A DNA stretch of 64,000 bases from Streptomyces katrae (GCF_002028425.1 NZ_CP020042.1:3782001-3846000), one strand, 5' to 3'; counted from the first letter of the stretch, positions 26,009-35,300 are shown. Made by a program: numbers and translations. Notes: generated from the letters alone by a model not told the origin.

Positions 26009-26746
26009 ATGAGTCCACAGGAGCAGCAGCACAGCGGCAGGGGGTACACGGTCCCCACCGGGCGCCCGTACGCCCTCAAGGAGCTCCAGGCCAACGTGGG
26101 CGCCCTCGGCGACCGGATCAAGGACCTCTACGACGGAGCCCATCCCGCCGAGTACGACCCCGTGGCCGACGCCCTGTACGTGGCCTTCCAGACGGCCGCC
26201 GGCCTCGCCCCCGCCAAGAGCTACACCGGCTGCCCCGAGCACCCCAACGGCGCCCTCGACCCCGAGGCCCCCGAGGGCTGGGGCCGCTGCCTCATCTGCA
26301 ACGACCGCCGCCGCCTCGGCCGGCGGCTGCGCGGCGGCCGCCCGGCCGCGCCCGCCGCCCCGACGGAACAGCGGCGCCTGGGCTACCCCGTACCGGATCC
26401 CCCCTACACCCTCGACGTACTGCGGCGGTACCTGCGCGGCATCGACGAACAGCGCTTCCACCTCACGCTCGGCTCACCCGACCAGGATTTCGTCCGCCTC
26501 GCCGACGACCTCCACCGGGCGTTCATCGTCGCCCGCGAACTGTCCCGGCCGCGGGGCGCCTCGGGATGCTCCGAGCACCCCGGAGCACCCGTCGACCCCG
26601 ATGCCCCGCCCGGCGAGGCCTGTATCTTCTGCGCCGGACGCAAAAGACGTGCCCAGCGCCCGCCGCAGACCCCCGAGATGCTCCCGCGCATCCGCCGGGG
26701 CGAGCGCCGGCAGCTGCAGCGCCGATTCGAGCGTCCGCCGGGCTGA
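26009..26746 (+). CDS. Hypothetical protein with duplicated CxxH...CxxC motif
   Basis: 245 aa, no named family recognised. The protein is an internal duplication. Each half has a helical segment (RIKDLYDGAHPAEYDPVADA / LRGIDEQRFHLTLGSPDQDF) followed by a compact Cys/His site: CPEHPNG...CLIC near residue 75 and CSEHPGA...CIFC near residue 190. The paired CxxH and CxxC with a 14-17 residue loop rich in Asp/Pro suggests a structural zinc knuckle, each followed by a basic stretch (DRRRLGRRLRGGR / GRKRRAQR) that could contact nucleic acid. Cytosolic. Lies between acyl-CoA dehydrogenase and M18 peptidase genes. Confidence 0.75.
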   Translation: MSPQEQQHSGRGYTVPTGRPYALKELQANVGALGDRIKDLYDGAHPAEYDPVADALYVAFQTAAGLAPAKSYTGCPEHPNGALDPEAPEGWGRCLICNDRRRLGRRLRGGRPAAPAAPTEQRRLGYPVPDPPYTLDVLRRYLRGIDEQRFHLTLGSPDQDFVRLADDLHRAFIVARELSRPRGASGCSEHPGAPVDPDAPPGEACIFCAGRKRRAQRPPQTPEMLPRIRRGERRQLQRRFERPPG

Positions 26747-26850
26747 GAACCCCGGAGTCCGCGGGCCACGCACCCCGCGGTACCCCGACCCCCTCGGCTA
26801 TCCGCCGCAGCCCGGCCATGGCGAACACGACCGTCGTTAAGGTGAACCAC

Positions 26851-28143
26851 ATGAGCTCTCCCGCCCGCTTCGACCGCGGCCACACCGACGATCTGATGAC
26901 CTTCCTGACGGCCAGTCCGTCGCCGTACCACGCCGTGGCCAACGCGGCCGAGCGGCTGGAAAAGGCAGGCTTCAGGCAGTTGTCGGAATCGGACGCCTGG
27001 GACTCGGGCACGGGAGGCCGGTTCGTCCTGCGCGGCGGCGCGCTCATCGCCTGGTACGTGCCTGAAGGCGCGGCCGCGCACACCCCCTTCCGGATCATCG
27101 GGGCGCACACCGACTCCCCCAACCTCCGCGTCAAGCCCGTCCCGGACACGGGCTCGCAGGGCTGGCGGCAGGTCGCCGTGGAGATCTACGGCGGCACCCT
27201 CCTGAACACCTGGCTCGACCGCGACCTGGGCCTCGCGGGCCGGCTCTCGCTGCGCGACGGCACCGACCGGCTCGTCAACGTCGACCGCCCGCTGCTGCGC
27301 GTCCCCCAGCTCGCCGTGCACCTGGACCGCTCGGTCAACACCGACGGCCTCAAGCTGGACAAGCAGCGGCACATGCAGCCGATCTGGGGCCTGGGCGAGG
27401 CCCGCGAGGGCGACCTGATCGCCTTCCTGGAAGAGGAAGAGGGCCTGCCCCAGGGCTCGGTGGCGGGCTGGGACCTGATGGTCCACTCGATCGAGCCGCC
27501 CGCCTACCTCGGCCGCGACCGCGAACTCCTCGCCGGCCCCCGCATGGACAACCTCCTGTCGGTGCACGCGGGCGTCGCCGCCCTCGCCGCGGTCTCCGCC
27601 TCCGACAAGCTGGACCACATCCCGGTGCTGGCCGCCTTCGACCACGAGGAGAACGGCTCCCAGTCGGACACCGGCGCGGACGGCCCCCTCCTGGGCAACG
27701 TGCTGGAACGTTCAGTCTTCTCACGCGGCGGCACCTACGAGGACAAGGCCCGCGCCTTCGCCGGCACCATCTGCCTCTCCTCCGACACCGGGCACGCCGT
27801 CCACCCCAACTACGCGGAACGGCACGACCCTTCGCACCACCCGCGCGCCAACGGCGGCCCCATCCTGAAGGTCAACGTCAACCAGCGCTACGCCACCGAC
27901 GGCAGCGGCCGCGCGGTCTTCGCCGCGGCCTGCGAGCGGGCCGGGGTGCCGTGGCAGACGTTCGTCTCCAACAACTCCATGCCCTGCGGCACGACCATCG
28001 GCCCCATCACCGCCGCCCGCCACGGCATCCAGACCGTCGACATCGGCGTGGCGATCCTCTCGATGCACTCGGCCCGCGAACTCTGCGGCTCCGACGATCC
28101 GTTCCTCCTGGCGAACGCCCTGCTGTCCTTCCTGGAGGGCTGA
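26851..28143 (+). CDS. apeB: M18 family aminopeptidase
   Basis: 430 aa zinc aminopeptidase of the aspartyl-aminopeptidase type; trims acidic or other N-terminal residues in the cytosol. Metal-binding motifs are GAHTDSPNLRVKP (His-x-Asp) and FDHEENGSQSDTGADGP (Glu-Glu). SSDTGHAVHPNY and the C-terminal MHSARELCG (final ligand His) are intact. ATG 26851 is chosen because AAGGTG lies 7 bases upstream and family similarity starts here; ATG 26818 in frame is an alternative. Convergent with the thioredoxin-NHL gene. Confidence 0.93.
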   Translation: MSSPARFDRGHTDDLMTFLTASPSPYHAVANAAERLEKAGFRQLSESDAWDSGTGGRFVLRGGALIAWYVPEGAAAHTPFRIIGAHTDSPNLRVKPVPDTGSQGWRQVAVEIYGGTLLNTWLDRDLGLAGRLSLRDGTDRLVNVDRPLLRVPQLAVHLDRSVNTDGLKLDKQRHMQPIWGLGEAREGDLIAFLEEEEGLPQGSVAGWDLMVHSIEPPAYLGRDRELLAGPRMDNLLSVHAGVAALAAVSASDKLDHIPVLAAFDHEENGSQSDTGADGPLLGNVLERSVFSRGGTYEDKARAFAGTICLSSDTGHAVHPNYAERHDPSHHPRANGGPILKVNVNQRYATDGSGRAVFAAACERAGVPWQTFVSNNSMPCGTTIGPITAARHGIQTVDIGVAILSMHSARELCGSDDPFLLANALLSFLEG

Positions 28144-28178
28144 CCCCCAGGAAGGACCAGGGCCCGCTGCCGCCCGCG

Positions 28179-30017
28179 TCAGCCGTCCATGCCTGCCAGC
28201 ACCAGCGGCAGGCGGGCGGTGCCGGAGGCCGTGACGGTGACCGGGACACCCCAGTCCTGCTGGTGGACGTGGCAGGCCGGGTACTCGTTCGCCGGGTCGT
28301 CGTCGCAGGACGCGGCCATCGCCGAGACGTGCAGCACCCCTTCGGCGACGTCGGGGTTCAGCTCCAGGTCCCGGAACAGGTCCGTGCCGGCGCCCTCGCC
28401 CGCCGCCAGGAGCTCCGGCGGGGTCGAGGAGACCAGCAGGCGGGTGGAGGGCCCGTAGCGGGTGTCCAGCTTCTGGCCCGCCGGGGCCTGGAAGACCACG
28501 TCCAGGCGGAGCGTGCCCGGGGCCACCTCGGTGGCGGCCCGCTGGGTGCGGTGGGCGACCGCGTCGACCCGTACGGCCTCCTCCGGCAGCCGCAGCCGGG
28601 TCAGCCGGTGCCGTGCGGACTCCACGACCACGATGTCCTCGCCGGCCAGCACGGCGTCACTGGGCTCGCGCAGATCGGTGGCCAGGGTGGTGACCTGGCC
28701 GGTGGCCGGGTCGAACCGGCGCAGGGCGTGGTTGTACGTGTCGCAGACCGCGACCGAGCCGTCGGGCAGGGCGGTCACCCCGAGCGGGTGCTGGAGCAGG
28801 GCCTGGGCGGCGTCACCGTCGCGGTGCCCGAAGTCGAACAGCCCGGTCCCGACGGCGGAGCGGACGGCGTACCCCTCCCCGTCCTCCTCCACGTACCGCA
28901 GCGCGCTGGTCTCGGAGTCGGCGATCCACAGCCGGTCCCCGGCGGCCGAGAGCCCGGACGGCTGCGCGAACCAGGCCTCGGCGGCGGGCCCGTCGACCAG
29001 CCCCTCGTTGGTGGTCCCGGCGGCCACCTGGACGGTGCCGGCCTCCGGGTCCCAGGTCCACAGCTGGTGCACGCCGGCCATGGCGATCCACACCCGGCCC
29101 TGCCACCAGGCCACGTCCCACGGCGAGGACAGGTCCACCTCCAGGGCCGGCCCGGAGGTCGGGGACCCCTGCCACCACTGCCGCCCGGTCCCGGCGACGG
29201 TCTCCACCGCACCCGTGGCCGGGTCGAACACCCGCAGCGCGTGGTTGACGGTGTCGGCGACCACGACCCGCCCGTCGGGCAGCAGAGCCAGCCCCTGCGG
29301 CTCGCTGAAGGCCTCCGGCCCGAACCCGCGCTCCCCGCTGCCGATGCGCCGCACGACGGTCTCCCCGTCGGCGGCGAGCTCCACCAGCTGGTGCCGCGTG
29401 GAGTCGGACACGAGCAGGTTCCCGGAGGGCAGCACGAGCGCCTTCCCGGGGAACCGCAGGTCGGTGGCGACGGGCTCGGGCGCCACGTAGGGCCCGTCCC
29501 CGCGCCGCAGCGTCCCCTTGGCCTCGTGCTCGGCCTCCAGCTCCTCCACGAGCCGCTCGATGGCGTGCGCGTGCCCCTCACCGGCGTGCTGGGCGACGAC
29601 GTACCCCTCGGGGTCGATCACCACGAGCGTGGGCCAGGCCCGCACGGCGTACTGCTTCCAGGTCGCGAGCTCGGGGTCGTCCAGCACCGGGTGGTGCACC
29701 TCGTACCGCTCGACGGCGTCGACGACGGCGGCGTGCTCGGCCTCGTGGACGAACTTCGGCGAATGCACCCCGATGATCACCACGGTGTCGCGGTGCTTCT
29801 CCTCCAGCTCGCGCAGCTCGTCAAGGACGTGCAGGCAGTTGATGCAGCAGAAGGTCCAAAAATCCAAGATCAATACGCGACCTCGGAGGTCGGAGAGCTT
29901 CAGGTCCTTGCCTCCGGTGTTCAGCCAGCCCCCCTTGCCGATCAGCTCGGGGGCACGGACACGGGCACGCTTGCGGGGTGCGGGCGCGGGGGTGGGCGCC
30001 GGGGCAGCATCGTTCAT
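28179..30017 (-). CDS. Thioredoxin-like/NHL-repeat protein (NHLRC2-like)
   Basis: 612 aa. The N-terminal thioredoxin/TlpA-like domain (about 25-170) has the redox-type motif FWTFCCINCLHVLDEL. A six-bladed NHL propeller (about 185-500) follows, with repeats such as EPQGLALLPDGRVVVADTVN and HPLGVTALPDGSVAVCDTYN. The C-terminal beta domain (about 505-612) contains CDDDPANEYPACHVHQQDWG. This is the same domain order as animal NHLRC2. No signal peptide, so cytosolic. Function unknown; the CCINC site suggests thiol chemistry. Confidence 0.9.
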   Translation of the reverse strand: MNDAAPAPTPAPAPRKRARVRAPELIGKGGWLNTGGKDLKLSDLRGRVLILDFWTFCCINCLHVLDELRELEEKHRDTVVIIGVHSPKFVHEAEHAAVVDAVERYEVHHPVLDDPELATWKQYAVRAWPTLVVIDPEGYVVAQHAGEGHAHAIERLVEELEAEHEAKGTLRRGDGPYVAPEPVATDLRFPGKALVLPSGNLLVSDSTRHQLVELAADGETVVRRIGSGERGFGPEAFSEPQGLALLPDGRVVVADTVNHALRVFDPATGAVETVAGTGRQWWQGSPTSGPALEVDLSSPWDVAWWQGRVWIAMAGVHQLWTWDPEAGTVQVAAGTTNEGLVDGPAAEAWFAQPSGLSAAGDRLWIADSETSALRYVEEDGEGYAVRSAVGTGLFDFGHRDGDAAQALLQHPLGVTALPDGSVAVCDTYNHALRRFDPATGQVTTLATDLREPSDAVLAGEDIVVVESARHRLTRLRLPEEAVRVDAVAHRTQRAATEVAPGTLRLDVVFQAPAGQKLDTRYGPSTRLLVSSTPPELLAAGEGAGTDLFRDLELNPDVAEGVLHVSAMAASCDDDPANEYPACHVHQQDWGVPVTVTASGTARLPLVLAGMDG

Positions 30018-30144
30018 GTTTCAAGCTTGCCATCCGCCCTCACGCCCCGGCGGCCCCCACCCGGACGGGTGACCGGTCCCGCCACCGGGGGACCGCGGGG
30101 CGGGCGGCGTGCGAGCGTGGAACCGTGACGGAAGGAGCTGCCTG

Positions 30145-30723
30145 ATGGCCACCGCCGCCGAGTCCGGCGACTACACCCAGGGTGTGGATCCCGAACTGGC
30201 TCTGAAGTACGCCATCCAGCACATGCAGGGTAACCGGGTGGAGATCGTCGAGGGGGTCATCCAGGGGGGAAGCGGCGAGGTCAGGACGCCGACATGGGAC
30301 CACGAACGGGCCGCCGAGCGGATCCGGTACCAGATCACGGAGCGGGTCCGGGAGCTCGGCTGCATCACCGGCTCGGGCAACCTGGACCTCCCCCGGTCGC
30401 CGAACTGGTACGTGCCGGATCTCGCGGTGGTCCCGGAAGAGCTCGCCGCGGGCGCCGCGGCGCTGGTTCCCGATCAGACGCTCCTGATCGTGGAGGTGAC
30501 CTCGGAGACCAACGCGGAGACCGACCGCATCGTGAAGCGCAGGCGGTACGCCGAGTACGGCGCGCCGCTCTACCTGCTCGTGGACCGGATGACCCGTGAG
30601 GTCACCCTGTTCTCCGAGCCCGGGCAGCTCGGGTACCAGGCCGTGGACGGGCCGCACCCCTTCGGGACCCCGGTGGCTCTGCCCGAGCCCTTCGGGATCA
30701 CGCTCGATACCGACGGGCTCTAG
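30145..30723 (+). CDS. Uma2 family (DUF820) restriction-endonuclease-fold protein
   Basis: 192 aa. The PD-(D/E)xK-like core is visible: WYVPDLAVVPEE (Asp), then LLIVEVTSETNAETD (Glu and following polar residues) and RRRYAEYGAPLYLLVD. These proteins are abundant in Streptomyces and cyanobacteria; the biological role is not settled. RBS GAAGGAG lies 8 bases before ATG. Followed 66 bases later by the LURP-one-like gene. Confidence 0.9.
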   Translation: MATAAESGDYTQGVDPELALKYAIQHMQGNRVEIVEGVIQGGSGEVRTPTWDHERAAERIRYQITERVRELGCITGSGNLDLPRSPNWYVPDLAVVPEELAAGAAALVPDQTLLIVEVTSETNAETDRIVKRRRYAEYGAPLYLLVDRMTREVTLFSEPGQLGYQAVDGPHPFGTPVALPEPFGITLDTDGL

Positions 30724-30789
30724 CCGCCGCCGGGCCGGGCGCGTGGAGAAGGGGCATGGCGGCGGCCTGTTCCGGGAAGCGATCTGCGT

Positions 30790-31320
30790 GTGAAATACCT
30801 CGTTCGGGACAAAATGCTGGCCATCGGGGACGACTACTGGATCGAGGACGAGGACGGGCGGCACGTCTTCCTCGTCGACGGGAAGGCGCTGCGGCTGCGC
30901 GACACCCTGGAGCTGGAGGATCCGGCCGGGCGGGTCCTGATCACGTTGCGGGAGCGGCTGTTCGGCGGGTTCCCCGGCGTCCGCGACGCGATGACCCTGG
31001 AGCGGGACGGGAAGCGGCTCGCGGTGATCCGCCGCAAGCGGCTGTCGCTGCTGCGCAACCACTTCCGCGTGACCATGTCCGAGGGGACGGAGCTCGACGT
31101 CAGCGGGCGGATCCTGGACCGGGAGTTCAAGGTCGAGTACGAGGGGGAGCTGCTGGCGCTGATCTCGCGCCAGTGGTACCGGATCCGGGAGACGTACGCG
31201 GTGGACGTGGTCCGGGAGGAGGCGGACGCGGCGCTGATGGTCGCGGTCGCGGTGTGCGTGATCCGGATGGCCGAGCGGGAGCGGGACGGGGAGGGGGAGC
31301 GGGAGGGTGGCGGGGACTGA
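30790..31320 (+). CDS. LURP-one-related (Tubby C-terminal-like) protein
   Basis: 176 aa. Beta-rich LOR domain (MLAIGDDYWIEDEDGRHVFL, LRLRDTLELEDPAGRVLITL, AVIRRKRLSLLRNHFRV, DVSGRILDREFKVEYEGE) folding like a Tubby C-terminal domain; in other bacteria and plants such proteins may act as membrane-phospholipid-linked scramblase-like factors. The C-terminus has a short hydrophobic stretch and a Glu/Gly/Arg-rich tail (ERERDGEGEREGGGD). GTG start with GGGAAG upstream. Confidence 0.82.
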   Translation: MKYLVRDKMLAIGDDYWIEDEDGRHVFLVDGKALRLRDTLELEDPAGRVLITLRERLFGGFPGVRDAMTLERDGKRLAVIRRKRLSLLRNHFRVTMSEGTELDVSGRILDREFKVEYEGELLALISRQWYRIRETYAVDVVREEADAALMVAVAVCVIRMAERERDGEGEREGGGD

Positions 31321-31366
31321 GGGCGGGCGGGGGGCCGCCGGTGTGGAGCGGCCCCCGGGGCCGGCG

Positions 31367-32146
31367 TCAGCGGCCCAGGGTGCGGTCCTTGAGGGCCGGG
31401 AACTGGTCGCGGGTCTCCGCCACCTTCGCCGGGTCGAGGTCCACCGTCAGGACGGTCTCGCCCGGGCCCGCCTCCGCGAGGACCTCGCCCCACGGGTCGA
31501 CCACCAGGCTGTGCCCGGACTGCTCGACGCCCGCGTGGGTGCCGGCCGTCGCGCAGGCCAGGACGTACGCCTGGTCCTCCACCGCCCGGGCCCGGCTGAG
31601 CAGGGTCCAGTGCTCGCGCCGCCGGGCCGGCCAGCCGGCCGAGACGACCATCGTCGTGGCGCCCGCGTCGACGAGCCCCCGGAAGAGCTCCGGGAAGCGC
31701 AGGTCGTAGCAGGTGGCCAGGCCCAGGGTCTGCTCGGGCAGGGTCACGGTGGTCAGGGAGTCCCCGGCGGACATCAGCACCGCCTCGCCCTGGTCGAAGC
31801 CGAACCGGTGGATCTTGCGGTAGGTCGCGGCGAGCTCGCCCGCCGGGGAGAGCACGAGCGCGGTGTTGTAGAGGGAGCCGTCTCCCGCGCGCTCCACGAC
31901 CGAGCCGGCGTGCAGCCAGACCCCGGCGTCGCGGGCGGCCTTGGACATGGCCTCGTACGTCGGCCCGTCCAGCGGCTCGGCCTCCGTCTCGAACTGCTCG
32001 TAGGCGAAGGCGCCCACCGTCCACAGTTCGGGCAGCACGACGAGGTCGGAATCGCCCTGTTCCCGGACGAGTTCGGCGGCCCGGGACCGCCGTGAGGCCA
32101 CCGACTCTCCGTCGGTCACCGCGATTTGGATCAGCGAGGCGCGCAC
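31367..32146 (-). CDS. Carbon-nitrogen hydrolase (nitrilase superfamily; omega-amidase-like)
   Basis: 259 aa with the catalytic triad Glu40 (VVLPELW), Lys111 (TYRKIHRFGFD) and Cys146 (LATCYDLRFPELFR). The surrounding sequence is closest in feel to the omega-amidase/Nit2-like branch, which hydrolyses alpha-ketoglutaramate-type amides; exact substrate is not certain. Cytosolic. GTG start at 32146. It is divergent from a mycothiol-dependent enzyme gene across a 139-base region that contains a terminator-like hairpin. Confidence 0.9.
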   Translation of the reverse strand: MRASLIQIAVTDGESVASRRSRAAELVREQGDSDLVVLPELWTVGAFAYEQFETEAEPLDGPTYEAMSKAARDAGVWLHAGSVVERAGDGSLYNTALVLSPAGELAATYRKIHRFGFDQGEAVLMSAGDSLTTVTLPEQTLGLATCYDLRFPELFRGLVDAGATTMVVSAGWPARRREHWTLLSRARAVEDQAYVLACATAGTHAGVEQSGHSLVVDPWGEVLAEAGPGETVLTVDLDPAKVAETRDQFPALKDRTLGR

Positions 32147-32206
32147 AGTACCACCGTCCTGGCATGTCAGCCGGTCAACTCAAGGCCTACGATCGTCACA
32201 CGAAAG

Positions 32207-32238
32207 CGCTGCCGGGGTGCTCATCGGCAGCGTAGTTT
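32207..32238 (+). terminator. Terminator-like hairpin in the leader of the MDMPI gene
   Basis: Perfect 8-bp stem (CGCTGCCG / CGGCAGCG), 10-base loop, followed by TAGTTTT. It sits between divergent genes, upstream of the MDMPI start, where it cannot end a gene; it may be an attenuator or insulate the two promoters. Confidence 0.55.
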
Positions 32239-32285
32239 TGGGAATAGTCCACAACGCGCCACTGAACAGCCAGCGAGGGGTCCCG

Positions 32286-33113
32286 TTGACCGTCCATCCC
32301 ACTCTTGAGCCCTACGTCGACGCGTGGACACACTCGATCGAGGCGATAACCGAACTGGTCCTCCCCCTGACGGAGGGCCAGTGGAACCTGCCGACGCCGT
32401 GCCCGGGCTGGTCCGTGCGCGATGTCGTCTCGCACATCATCGGCCTGGAGCTGGAACAGCTCGGCGACCCCCGGCCGATCCACACGCTGCCGCGCGACCT
32501 GCGGCACGTGGTGAACGAGTTCACCCGCTACATGGAGGTTCCGGTTGACGTCCGCCGGCACCACACCGCCCTTGAGATGACCTCCGAGCTGGAGTACACC
32601 GTCATCCGGCGCCAGCGCCAGCTCCGCAACGACAAGCGGGACCCGGCCACGACGCTGGTACGAGGCCCCCAGGGCGACCAGATCCCCCTGGAACTCTCGC
32701 TGCGGCTCCGGGCGTTCGACGTGTGGATCCACGAGCAGGACCTGCGGGCGGCGCTGGGCGTTCCGGGCAACTGGGGCACACCGGGGGCGCATGTGGCGCG
32801 GGACATCCTGCTGGCCGGGCTGCCCAAGGTGGTGGCGAAGGGCGCCGGCGCGCCGCCGAACACGGCGGTGGTGCTGGACGTGCACGGCGAGCTGGAGTTC
32901 CTGCGGACGGTCCGGGTGGACGCGACGGGCCGGGCCACCCTCGACTCGACGCCCTCGCTGGGCCCGGCGGTGTCGCTGTCGCTGGACTGGGAGACGTACG
33001 TCCGCCTCGCGGCGGGCCGGGTGCGGCCGCGGACGGTCGCGGACCGGGTGAAGGTGGACGGCGACACGCAGCTGGCGGACGCGATCCTGGCGAACTTCGC
33101 CGTCACGCCGTAG
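32286..33113 (+). CDS. Maleylpyruvate isomerase-family mycothiol-dependent enzyme
   Basis: 275 aa. N-terminal DinB-like MDMPI domain (YVDAWTHSIEAITELVLPLT, TPCPGWSVRDVVSHIIGLELEQL) with metal-binding-type histidines (VSHIIG and later DVWIHEQDLRAAL), and a C-terminal SCP2-like beta domain (about 190-275). Such enzymes use mycothiol, the actinobacterial thiol, for isomerisation or S-transfer reactions. TTG 32286 is the chosen start: GAGGGG precedes it and family similarity starts here; a GTG at 32217 is possible. It overlaps the convergent MFS gene by 11 bases. Confidence 0.88.
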   Translation: MTVHPTLEPYVDAWTHSIEAITELVLPLTEGQWNLPTPCPGWSVRDVVSHIIGLELEQLGDPRPIHTLPRDLRHVVNEFTRYMEVPVDVRRHHTALEMTSELEYTVIRRQRQLRNDKRDPATTLVRGPQGDQIPLELSLRLRAFDVWIHEQDLRAALGVPGNWGTPGAHVARDILLAGLPKVVAKGAGAPPNTAVVLDVHGELEFLRTVRVDATGRATLDSTPSLGPAVSLSLDWETYVRLAAGRVRPRTVADRVKVDGDTQLADAILANFAVTP

Positions 33114-34446
33114 GGGCGGGGGCGGCGGGCGCGGCAGGGCCGGCGGGAGCGCTCACCGAGAGCGGGCGCTCCCGCTCCCGCTCGCGTTCCCGCTCGCGGC
33201 CGAGGGCCTTCGGGCGGAGGCGGAGGATCTGGGTGAGGCCGAGGAGTTCCACGACGAACACCGACGCGAAGGCGATCCGGTAGTCGTCCCCGGTGGCGTC
33301 CAGCAGGACCCCCACCGCCAGCAGGGTGGTCATCGAGGCGAGGAAGCCGCCCATGTTGGTGATCCCGGACGCGGTGCCCTGCCGTTCGGCGGGGTTGGCC
33401 GGGCGGGCGAAGTCGAAGCCGATCATCGAGGCCGGCCCGCAGGTGCCCAGGACCACGCACAGGGTGCCCAGCAGCCACATCGGGGCGCGCTCGTCCGGGT
33501 AGAGCAGGACGGAGGCCCACAGCAGCGCGGTGACGCCGACCGTGCCCAGCGCCAGCGGCAGCCGCGCGGCCGGACGGCGGCCGATGACCTGGCCGTAGAC
33601 CAGCCCCCAGCCCATGTTCGCGGCGACGATCAGGGTGAGCAGCCCGGCGGCGGTCGTCCGCTCCAGGCCCTGCGCCTCGACCAGGAACGGCATGCCCCAC
33701 AGCAGCAGGAAGACCATCGCCGGGAACTGCGTCGTGAAGTGCACCCACAGCCCCAGGCGGGTACCGGGCTCCCGCCAGGAGTCGCGTATCTGGCGCCGTA
33801 CGAACCCGCCGCCGCCCGAGGGCGCGGGCGGCAGGGCGTGGCCCTCGGGGTGGTCGCGCAGGAAGAGCGTGAGCGGGACCAGGACGACCAGCCCCGCCAC
33901 CGCGCTGCCGGCGAAGGCGGGCACCCAGCCGGCGCCGTGCAGCACGGGCGCGAGGACGAGGGTGGAGACGAGGTTCCCCGCCATCCCGACCAGCCCGGCC
34001 AGCTGCGCCATGAGCGGCCCGCGGCGGGCGGGGAACCAGCGGGTGCCGAGCCGGAGCACGGAGATGAAGGTCATCGCGTCGCCGCAGCCCAGCAGGGCGC
34101 GGGCGGCCAGCGCCATCGCGTAGGTGGGCGAGAGCGCGAAGCCGATCTGCCCGGCGGTGAACAGGACGGCGCCCAGCGTCAGCACCTTCTTGGTGCCGAG
34201 GCGGTCCACCATCAGCCCGACCGGGACCTGCATGCCCGCGTAGACCAGGAGCTGGAGGAGGGAGAACGTCGCCAGGGCCGAGGCGTTGACGTGGAAGCGG
34301 TCGGCGGCCTCCAGCCCGGCCACGCCCAGACTGGTACGGAAGATCACGGCGACGAAGTAGACGGCGACGCCGATCGACCAGACGGCCGCGGCCCGCCGCC
34401 CGCCGGGCGGGTCCTGGACGGCCGCCGGGCCGGCCGGGGTGCTCAT
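33103..34446 (-). CDS. MFS transporter in operon with a GntR regulator
   Basis: 447 aa with twelve predicted helices. The MFS loop motif is visible (GLMVDRLGTKKVLTLGA, between helices 2 and 3), and relatives are anion/organic acid-type symporters. The C-terminal tail has an Arg-Glu repeat (GRERERERERERP) followed by Ala/Pro-rich sequence. The start ATG overlaps the GntR stop (ATGA), so the two are translationally coupled and the regulator likely responds to the transported substrate. Confidence 0.9.
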   Translation of the reverse strand: MSTPAGPAAVQDPPGGRRAAAVWSIGVAVYFVAVIFRTSLGVAGLEAADRFHVNASALATFSLLQLLVYAGMQVPVGLMVDRLGTKKVLTLGAVLFTAGQIGFALSPTYAMALAARALLGCGDAMTFISVLRLGTRWFPARRGPLMAQLAGLVGMAGNLVSTLVLAPVLHGAGWVPAFAGSAVAGLVVLVPLTLFLRDHPEGHALPPAPSGGGGFVRRQIRDSWREPGTRLGLWVHFTTQFPAMVFLLLWGMPFLVEAQGLERTTAAGLLTLIVAANMGWGLVYGQVIGRRPAARLPLALGTVGVTALLWASVLLYPDERAPMWLLGTLCVVLGTCGPASMIGFDFARPANPAERQGTASGITNMGGFLASMTTLLAVGVLLDATGDDYRIAFASVFVVELLGLTQILRLRPKALGRERERERERERPLSVSAPAGPAAPAAPAPTA

Positions 34447-35108
34447 CGGTCCGCCCCCCGCACCAGTGCCTCGACCCGTCCGATGTGCCCGCGCACGGCG
34501 GCCGCGGCGGCCTCCCGGTCACCGGCGCGCAGCGCGTCCAGGATCTCGGCGTGCTCGGCGAGGGTGCGCTCCACCCGGTCGGGGTGCGCGTGCAGCAGGG
34601 CCACGCCCATGCGCAGCTGGCGGTCGCGGAGCTGGTCGTAGAGGCGGGAGAGGATCTGGTTCCCGGCGCCCCGGACGATCTCGGCGTGGAAGCAGCGGTC
34701 GGCCGCCATCATCGCGGCGAGGTCGCCCTGGGCCGCGTACCGCCGGAGCTCCTCCAGCAGCTCCGTGAGCCGGTCCAGCAGCGCGGGCGGGGCGGGCACG
34801 GCCCTGCGTACGGTGAACTCCTCCACCAGCAGCCGGGTTTCCACCACGTCGGCGATCTCCTGCGCGGAGACCGGCAGCACCAGGGCGCCCTTCTTCGGGT
34901 ACAGCTTCAGCAGCCCCTCGGTCTCCAGCCGCAGCAGCGCCTCGCGCACGGGGGTGCGGGAGACGCCGACGGCCAGGGCGAGCTCGCCCTCGGTGAGGAG
35001 CACCCCGCCCTCGTAACGGCGGTCGAGCACGCCCTGCTTGACGTGCCGGTAGACGCGTTCGGCGGCGGTGGGGGCCTGGGTGGCGGGCGGCGTGGCGGCG
35101 GCTGGCAT
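34443..35108 (-). CDS. GntR-family transcriptional regulator (FCD domain)
   Basis: 221 aa. Winged HTH (about 15-80: ERVYRHVKQGVLDRRYEGG, LTEGELALAVGVSRTPVREALLRLETEGLL) and an all-helical FCD ligand domain (about 95-215: AMMAADRCFHAEIVRGAGN, HAEILDALRAGDREAAAAAV) with the metal-binding Asp/His positions. Controls the downstream transporter in all likelihood. A direct repeat TGTATC-N5-TGTATC (reverse strand, about 35115-35136) just before the start may be its operator or core promoter. Confidence 0.92.
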   Translation of the reverse strand: MPAAATPPATQAPTAAERVYRHVKQGVLDRRYEGGVLLTEGELALAVGVSRTPVREALLRLETEGLLKLYPKKGALVLPVSAQEIADVVETRLLVEEFTVRRAVPAPPALLDRLTELLEELRRYAAQGDLAAMMAADRCFHAEIVRGAGNQILSRLYDQLRDRQLRMGVALLHAHPDRVERTLAEHAEILDALRAGDREAAAAAVRGHIGRVEALVRGADR

Positions 35109-35114
35109 GCGCAC

Positions 35115-35140
35115 AGGATAGATACATGAGGGATACACAC
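35115..35140 (-). promoter_or_regulatory. TGTATC direct repeat upstream of the GntR gene
   Basis: On the reverse strand two TGTATC hexamers, 5 bases apart, lie 7 to 30 bases before the start codon. A/T-rich compared with surroundings. Candidate autoregulatory site; unproven. Confidence 0.4.
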
Positions 35141-35300
35141 GCCCTCCCCGTCCAGGATGTGGACCCCGCCCGTGCCGGGGAGCGCACGCCCCAGAGCCCG
35201 TACTGAGGAGCGCGCGCTCCCGACGCTCCGCCGAAGGATGTAGCGCGGCTTCGTCCACTGGCAGGACGTACCGGGCCCGACCCGCCGCGAGGCTGGGGAG

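Noticed and set aside
33103..33220. Arg-Glu coding repeat as a separate element
   Set aside because: It is simply the low-complexity C-terminal tail of the MFS protein.
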